A DNA stretch of 6,278 nucleotides from contig CAZUSC010000023.1 in NCBI GenBank assembly GCA_964622915.1, positions 1-6,278 on the forward strand. Direction: 5' to 3'. Below, in pieces: positions 1-3,799 of this stretch. The notes beneath the pieces are model-generated. The model worked only from the letters and a program-made list of their open reading frames with translations. It did no database searches and was not told the origin of the DNA. The translations under genes were made by a program, and so were the position numbers. Source of the stretch: CAZUSC01 sp964622915. GTDB taxonomy: Bacteria > Patescibacteriota > Andersenbacteria > UBA10190. The number at the start of each line of letters is the position of its first letter. Position 1 is the stretch's first letter.

Positions 1-48
1 CAGGGGGTCACTAGCATGGAAGAAGTGCTGCGGGTAGCTAAAGAGTAG
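1..48 (+). CDS. pilB: Type IV pilus assembly ATPase PilB, C-terminal end (partial)
   Basis: Only the last 15 codons and a TAG stop are in the window. The peptide QGVTSMEEVLRVAKE matches the usual end of PilB/GspE extension ATPases, where a G-[VI]-T-[ST]-x-E-E-V-L-R-V motif closes the C-terminal region. PilT-type retraction ATPases normally end differently, so PilB is the better choice. In the cell this cytoplasmic hexamer would hydrolyse ATP to drive pilin polymerisation through PilC, encoded just downstream. The stop codon lies in a degenerate first unit (44-50) of the 7-bp repeat array that follows. The family call rests on a short tail plus the neighbouring pilC, so it is good but not certain. 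Confidence 0.75.
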   Translation, partial: QGVTSMEEVLRVAKE

Positions 49-106
49 AAAGTAGCAAGTAGCAAGTAGCAAGTAGCAAGTATTAAGTATTAAGTATTAA
101 GTATGA
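44..106 (+). repeat. Left heptad array (nine 7-bp tandem units)
   Basis: Consecutive units read AGTAGAA (44-50), AGTAGCA four times (51-78), AGTATTA three times (79-99) and AGTATGA (100-106). The first, degenerate unit contains the pilB stop codon. The last supplies the ATG of the four-helix-bundle gene at 103. The block change from AGTAGCA to AGTATTA looks like local slippage expansion of two variants. There are no spacers, so this is a simple tandem repeat and not a CRISPR array. Confidence 0.95.
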
Positions 107-492
107 CGACAGCTACAAATAAAATTAAATCATTTACTGATTTGCAGGCGTGGCAGGTAGGACACTCAATAGTTTTGATGGTCTACGAAGAAACGAGAAA
201 CTTTCCTAGAGACGAAGTATTTGTACTAGTGAGCCAGATGAGGCGTTCTGCAGTATCAATAACTTCCAACATTGCCGAGGGCTTTAGTAGAAATTCTTCT
301 AAAGACAAAATTAACTTTTTTGTTATCGCGCACGGTTCAGTTACAGAACTGCAAAATCAGCTAATAATAGCGAGGGATGTTGGATACATAACTCCGAGCA
401 GCTGGCTGAAGATTTCTGAAAACTTGGTTCAAGTTCACAAATTGATCAGCGGACTAATCAAATATCTCAGGAATAATGTGCGTTCTACTTAA
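103..492 (+). CDS. Four-helix-bundle protein (23S rRNA intervening-sequence / S23 family)
   Basis: This 129-aa protein has the hallmarks of the four-helix-bundle family found in 23S rRNA intervening sequences (TIGR02436/PF05635 type). It has F-x-x-L-x-x-W-Q near residues 11-18, VYEETRNFPRDEVF at 28-40, the signature QMRRSAVSITSNIAEGFSR at 45-63, IAHGSVTEL at 75-83, and IARDVGY at 89-95. The predicted fold is an all-alpha bundle that forms a small oligomer with a basic surface. Related proteins include the Avd accessory factor of diversity-generating retroelements, but no reverse transcriptase or template/variable repeat is in the window. The cellular role of the stand-alone family is not established; nucleic-acid binding is plausible. 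The ATG at 103 lies in the last left heptad, the TAA in the right array, and there is no Shine-Dalgarno motif. It sits between pilB and pilC on the same strand and is probably co-transcribed, yet it is unlikely to be a pilus component. Confidence 0.9.
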   Translation: MTTATNKIKSFTDLQAWQVGHSIVLMVYEETRNFPRDEVFVLVSQMRRSAVSITSNIAEGFSRNSSKDKINFFVIAHGSVTELQNQLIIARDVGYITPSSWLKISENLVQVHKLISGLIKYLRNNVRST

Positions 493-520
493 TACTTACT
501 ACTTAATACTTTATACTTAA
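483..520 (-). repeat. Right heptad array (five units, inverted relative to the left array)
   Basis: On the + strand the units are TTCTACT (483-489), TAATACT (490-496), TACTACT (497-503), TAATACT (504-510) and TTATACT (511-517), followed by TAA. Read on the - strand these are the same AGTATTA/AGTAGTA-type heptads as the left array. The array supplies the last two sense codons and the stop of the four-helix-bundle gene, and it ends three bases before the pilC ATG, where a ribosome binding site would normally be. Confidence 0.93.
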
Positions 521-523
521 CAG

Positions 524-1741
524 ATGCCTATCTACGCGTTTGAGGGGCGCAAAGAGCAGGGCGGCGAAGTCGTGACGGGCCTGCGCGAAGCGGCTTCCCA
601 TGCCATGCTTGGTCAGGATTTGTTGAGCGAAGGTGTTTTGTTAACTCGTTACGAAGAAAAGCACCAGCGGCTCCCTGGCACCTCCTTCTATTCTTCAGTT
701 TTCCGCCGGGTGCCGATCTTAGAGAAAGTTCTTTTTGCCCGTTATTTTTCTTTAATGTTGCGCGCTGGGCTAGATATTAAGCGAGCCCTATCCACTTTGC
801 AGCAACAATCGCGCAGCCGTCCTTTCAGAGAAGCGCTGCAGGTTGTCTATCAAGGAGTGGACCGTGGGCAGACTTTAGCGGAAAGCTTAGAAGCTTTCCC
901 CAATATTTTTTCTGACTTGTTCGTTAGTTTTGTGCGGGTTGGTGAATCAACCGGTCGATTAGAAGAATCCTTGAGAGTATTGGCGAATCAGCTGCAAAAA
1001 GACTATGACTTACGGCGGGCCGTCCGGGGAGGAATGCTCTATCCGGCCGTGATATTGGTTGCTTTGGTGTCAGTGGCAACCGCCATGATGATTTTTGTGG
1101 TACCAAAGCTCGTCGAGGTTTTCGAGGGCTTCGATGTCGAATTGCCGCTGATGACTCGCTTGCTTATTGCGAGCAGCAAATTTGTGCAGGGTTATTGGTA
1201 TTTAGTAATTGCCAGCCTAATGACTATAACCGCCTTGACGTGGATACTTTGGCGAGTCGAATCTGTTAGGAACTCTATCATGCATGGGTTGCTGTATACG
1301 CCGGTAGTAGGCCCCATTATGCAAAAAATTAATTTAGCCCGCTTTAGTCGGAACTTAAGTTCGCTTCTCTCAAGCGGTGTTTCCTTCATCGAGTCATTGG
1401 AGATTTTAGGCAATAACACTCCGCATCCCAGCTATGCCTCCGTATTCAAAGGAGCCCAGGAACATGTCAAGCAAGGCAAGGTCTTAAGTGAGTTCTTGGC
1501 AGATTTTAAGCGCCTATTTCCACCTCTTATTACTAATGTTCTTAGCGTTGGTGAGGAAACCGGAGAACTGGACGCCGTGCTGAAAGAAATTGCTTTGTTT
1601 TATGAGAATGAAGTTGATCAAACGATGAAGAATCTCACTTCGATTATGGAACCGGTTTTGATGATCATTATTGGGCTGGCCGTGGGAGCCCTGGCTGTGT
1701 CGATCATTTCTCCGATTTATGGGTTGGTCAACGTCATCTAG
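524..1741 (+). CDS. pilC: Type IV pilus inner-membrane platform protein PilC (GspF family)
   Basis: This full-length 405-aa protein matches the usual length of PilC/GspF. It is the polytopic membrane platform that couples the PilB motor to the growing pilus. Two T2SSF repeats are visible, about residues 66-195 and 270-395. Each carries the family motif VGE-x-TG-x-L (139-147 VGESTGRLE, 342-350 VGEETGELD). Membrane segments lie near 171-193, 224-243 and 378-398, and the last is preceded by the typical SIMEPVLM stretch. The N-terminus MPIYAFEGR also fits the family, which supports the ATG at 524. No Shine-Dalgarno sequence precedes it, because the inverted heptad array ends at 520. The TAG stop overlaps the ATG at 1719 of the next gene by 23 nt if that start is used. 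I see no cysteine in the protein. Confidence 0.97.
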   Translation: MPIYAFEGRKEQGGEVVTGLREAASHAMLGQDLLSEGVLLTRYEEKHQRLPGTSFYSSVFRRVPILEKVLFARYFSLMLRAGLDIKRALSTLQQQSRSRPFREALQVVYQGVDRGQTLAESLEAFPNIFSDLFVSFVRVGESTGRLEESLRVLANQLQKDYDLRRAVRGGMLYPAVILVALVSVATAMMIFVVPKLVEVFEGFDVELPLMTRLLIASSKFVQGYWYLVIASLMTITALTWILWRVESVRNSIMHGLLYTPVVGPIMQKINLARFSRNLSSLLSSGVSFIESLEILGNNTPHPSYASVFKGAQEHVKQGKVLSEFLADFKRLFPPLITNVLSVGEETGELDAVLKEIALFYENEVDQTMKNLTSIMEPVLMIIIGLAVGALAVSIISPIYGLVNVI

Positions 1742-3131
1742 AGGCAGAAGAAAATTTTCTTCTCAGGCCGGCAACGCTGGCCGGATCCGTCAAGCTTTGA
1801 CGCGATTACACGGCCGCGGCGGCGGATTTACTCTCATAGAGCTTTTAATTACAGCTTTTCTAATTGGGACGGTTGTCACCGGCTTATTTGGTTTGTTTGT
1901 TTTGTCGCTGCGTACAGCGCAAGAAAGCGGGCGGCGCATCGTGGCCGTTGCTTTGGCCAACGAAAAAGCCGAAATGATCCGCAATTTGCCTTATTTGGAC
2001 GTGGGCACTACTGGCGGGATTCCAGCCGGTAATATTCCGCAAGAGGAGCAAGTCATCCAGAATGACCTTACCTATACGGTTAAAACAGATATCCGTTATA
2101 TCGATGATCCGTTTGACGGCACAGCCGGCAGTGTGCCAACCGACTTGCTAAACACGGATTACAAACAAGCGCGCGTTGAGGTGTCTTGGAACAGCCCAAC
2201 TTCGTCCACGCCGGTTTTGCTGATAACTATTATTGCCCCAGCTGGCATTGAGGGCGGGGAAGCGGCTGGCACACTAGTCTTCCAGGCACTAGACGTTGCT
2301 GGGCAGGTAGTAGCGGGGGCGCCGGTCAAGTTAACAAATGATACTCTTAATCCGGCCATCAATATCAATACCACCACTGATAGCCAAGGCCAAGTAATTA
2401 TTCCCGGGCTACCCGTCGCCGCTGATAGTTATAAGTTGTCAGTTAGCAAAGCTAATTATACCAGCGAACAAACTTATGATTCTTCAGCCAGCCTCATTCC
2501 CGACGCTAGCCACTCCCACTTATCCTCGATTGAAGGGGCTATCACTAATAAGACTTTCTTTATTGATAAAGTCAGTAGTCTGAACATCAAAACGCAAGAC
2601 GAAGCGACCGTGGCCGTCGGCGGCGTAGTCTACAATCTGCGGGGCACCAAGACGATCGGCACCGACCAGAGCACAGCGCCCGTTTACGTACTGGACGACC
2701 AGGCCAGTACAGATGGCGGCGGGCTAGCCAACTACTCGGATATGGTTTGGGATTCGTACGATTTTTCCATCGATGGCGCGGTGACCGGCTACGACATCAA
2801 AGAAACGAGCGTTTTGCTGCCGGTGATAGTTAATCCCGATCAGACGGTGGATTTAACCGTCACACTTGCACCTTATACGGCCCTGTCGTTGCATGTCACC
2901 GTGGCCACCACCGACGGTAATCCCATCGACAATGCCACTGTGCACCTAACCGGTCCGAGTACTGATGTTACCACAGGCACTGGTATTGTTGGTCAAGTAT
3001 TTTTTGCGGATTTACCGTTGGTTGGCAGTTATACGTTAGCAGTGTCCGCGCCAGGCTTTGTCGACGCGACGCAGGCTGTAACTGTTGACGGTAGTAATCG
3101 CATTCGGATTGAACTCGTGCCGAGTACGTAG
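1719..3131 (+). CDS. Prepilin with PilV-like head and carboxypeptidase-regulatory-like tail
   Basis: This is a type IV prepilin-like protein, 470 aa from the ATG at 1719. A prepilin peptidase site GRGGG^FTLIELL (Gly at 1824, Phe +1 at 1827, Glu +5) is followed by a hydrophobic helix (residues 37-66). The pilin head runs to about VEVSW at residue 157 and is clearly related to that of the gene at 3800. Beyond residue 184 come beta-rich repeats like carboxypeptidase-regulatory/Cna_B domains: 184-270 (GTLVFQALD, then ITTD-like N-TTTDSQGQVIIPGLP), a middle module about 290-385 with LRGTKTIGTD and MVWDSYDFSIDG, and 386-470 (LHVTVATTDGNPIDNATV). Such domains are typical of surface stalks and adhesins. 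The probable role is a minor, possibly tip, pilin exposed outside the cell. The start is uncertain: 1719 gives a 36-residue leader and overlaps pilC, whereas TTG at 1797 gives a 10-residue leader like the 9-residue leaders of the two sibling prepilins. Neither has a strong ribosome binding site. Confidence 0.88.
   Translation: MGWSTSSRGRRKFSSQAGNAGRIRQALTRLHGRGGGFTLIELLITAFLIGTVVTGLFGLFVLSLRTAQESGRRIVAVALANEKAEMIRNLPYLDVGTTGGIPAGNIPQEEQVIQNDLTYTVKTDIRYIDDPFDGTAGSVPTDLLNTDYKQARVEVSWNSPTSSTPVLLITIIAPAGIEGGEAAGTLVFQALDVAGQVVAGAPVKLTNDTLNPAININTTTDSQGQVIIPGLPVAADSYKLSVSKANYTSEQTYDSSASLIPDASHSHLSSIEGAITNKTFFIDKVSSLNIKTQDEATVAVGGVVYNLRGTKTIGTDQSTAPVYVLDDQASTDGGGLANYSDMVWDSYDFSIDGAVTGYDIKETSVLLPVIVNPDQTVDLTVTLAPYTALSLHVTVATTDGNPIDNATVHLTGPSTDVTTGTGIVGQVFFADLPLVGSYTLAVSAPGFVDATQAVTVDGSNRIRIELVPST
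1746..1763. repeat. 18-bp perfect palindrome after pilC
   Basis: AGAAGAAAATTTTCTTCT is its own reverse complement, begins five bases after the pilC stop, and is followed by a second, weaker dyad CCGGC (1768-1772) / GCCGG (1780-1784). If translation of the next gene starts at TTG 1797, both lie in a 55-nt untranslated gap and could be a regulator site or an RNA fold. If it starts at 1719 they are coding. The function is unknown. Confidence 0.45.
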
Positions 3132-3138
3132 AAATTCC

Positions 3139-3762
3139 ATGACGATCCATAAAAAAACCACAGGCTTTACCGTGCTAGAGGTAATAATTGTAGCTGCACT
3201 AGGCTCGTTGTTGATGACAGCCTTACTGCGATTTTTGGTGGCAGGCTACCCCATCTCCCGCGTGACCTGGCTGCAAACACATTCTAATGAAACGGCCCGC
3301 CTGCAATTAAAGCGGATTGCCCGTGAAGTGAGACAAGCCAAGGACTCGGATACAGGTGCTTATGGGTTAGTAGAAATGTTGCCCCAAAGAATAGTTTTTT
3401 ATGCCAATGTCAATGCTGACGCGGCGACTGAGCGGGTGCGGTATGAGTTAACTGGGACTGATTTAGAGCGCGGTATAACTAAGCCCTCGGGCAGCCCCCT
3501 GACGTATGATCTTAATACTGAAAAGACAACAATTGTGACGCGGTCTATCCGCAACGGCGCCCAGGATATTTTCACTTATTATAATGGCGACTATCCGGCC
3601 GATACCACACCGCTGACGCCTGTGGATCTGACCGAAGTTAAGTACATTCAGTTTTTACTATTAATTGATGCCGATCCCAATACTGACCCTCCACCCGTGC
3701 AAATTAAATCTCAAGTGCAAATACGCAACTTAAAAACCAATTTAGGACAAACCGTTTCCTAA
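3139..3762 (+). CDS. Minor prepilin, PilW/GspJ-like
   Basis: This 207-aa protein has a short basic leader, MTIHKKTTG^FTVLEV, with cleavage after Gly9, Phe at +1 and Glu at +5. A hydrophobic helix covers residues 10-36. The downstream pattern is typical of PilW/PulJ-type minor pilins: a charged helix LQLKRIAREVRQA (55-67), IVFYANVNAD (85-94), the strand pair RYELTGTDLERGITKPSG (101-118), FTYYNGD (145-151) and VKYIQFLLLIDAD (167-179). Members of this family belong to the initiating complex at the pilus tip. The ATG at 3139 was chosen because it gives a 9-residue leader and starts 7 nt after the upstream stop; an upstream in-frame ATG at 3085 lies inside the previous gene. No Shine-Dalgarno motif is present, so translational coupling to the upstream gene is likely. 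The subfamily name is less certain than the prepilin call. Confidence 0.88.
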   Translation: MTIHKKTTGFTVLEVIIVAALGSLLMTALLRFLVAGYPISRVTWLQTHSNETARLQLKRIAREVRQAKDSDTGAYGLVEMLPQRIVFYANVNADAATERVRYELTGTDLERGITKPSGSPLTYDLNTEKTTIVTRSIRNGAQDIFTYYNGDYPADTTPLTPVDLTEVKYIQFLLLIDADPNTDPPPVQIKSQVQIRNLKTNLGQTVS

Positions 3763-3771
3763 AAGACGGTT
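3750..3771 (+). other. Small stem-loop across the pilW-like stop codon
   Basis: AACCGTTT (3750-3757) pairs with AGACGGTT (3764-3771), 8 bp including one G-U pair, with a 6-nt loop that contains the TAA stop. Only a short T4 run follows about 7 nt later (3779-3782), so it is a poor intrinsic terminator. It may partly uncouple the next gene or mean nothing. Confidence 0.25.
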
Positions 3772-3799
3772 GAGGACATTTTAATCTATCTATAGTAAT

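Larger units (their letters stand above)
44..520 (+). mobile_element. Intervening-sequence-like insert: four-helix-bundle gene framed by inverted heptad arrays
   Basis: Two arrays of 7-bp units in opposite orientation (44-106 and 483-520) enclose one small gene and almost nothing else. Units 72-106 can be aligned with the reverse complement of 483-517 at 30 of 35 positions, so the transcript could form a long hairpin with the gene in its loop. The insert separates pilB from pilC, which are normally adjacent or split by pilT, and it breaks neither reading frame. By hand count its coding part is about 39% G+C (121-480), while sampled pilC segments are nearer one half. This resembles the intervening sequences of some bacterial 23S rRNA genes, which also carry this protein family and fold by terminal complementarity. 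Mobility is inferred: no transposase and no clear target-site duplication are visible. Confidence 0.55.

Noticed and set aside
44..106. CRISPR array
   Set aside because: The units are 7 bp and contiguous, with no spacers and no cas genes.
103..492. Avd accessory protein of a diversity-generating retroelement
   Set aside because: The fold family is related, but no reverse transcriptase and no template/variable repeat pair are in the window, and the heptad framing fits the intervening-sequence type better.
1671..1718. Earlier ATG at 1671 for the first PilV-like prepilin
   Set aside because: It would overlap pilC by 71 nt over its conserved last membrane segment and give a leader of more than 50 residues.
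3085..3138. Earlier ATG at 3085 for the PilW-like gene
   Set aside because: It lies inside the preceding gene and adds 18 residues with no leader character, while ATG 3139 gives a canonical 9-residue prepilin leader.
3750..3785. Rho-independent terminator before the giant prepilin
   Set aside because: The stem is short with a G-U pair, and the only T run is four bases set several bases away, so it is kept only as a weak stem-loop.
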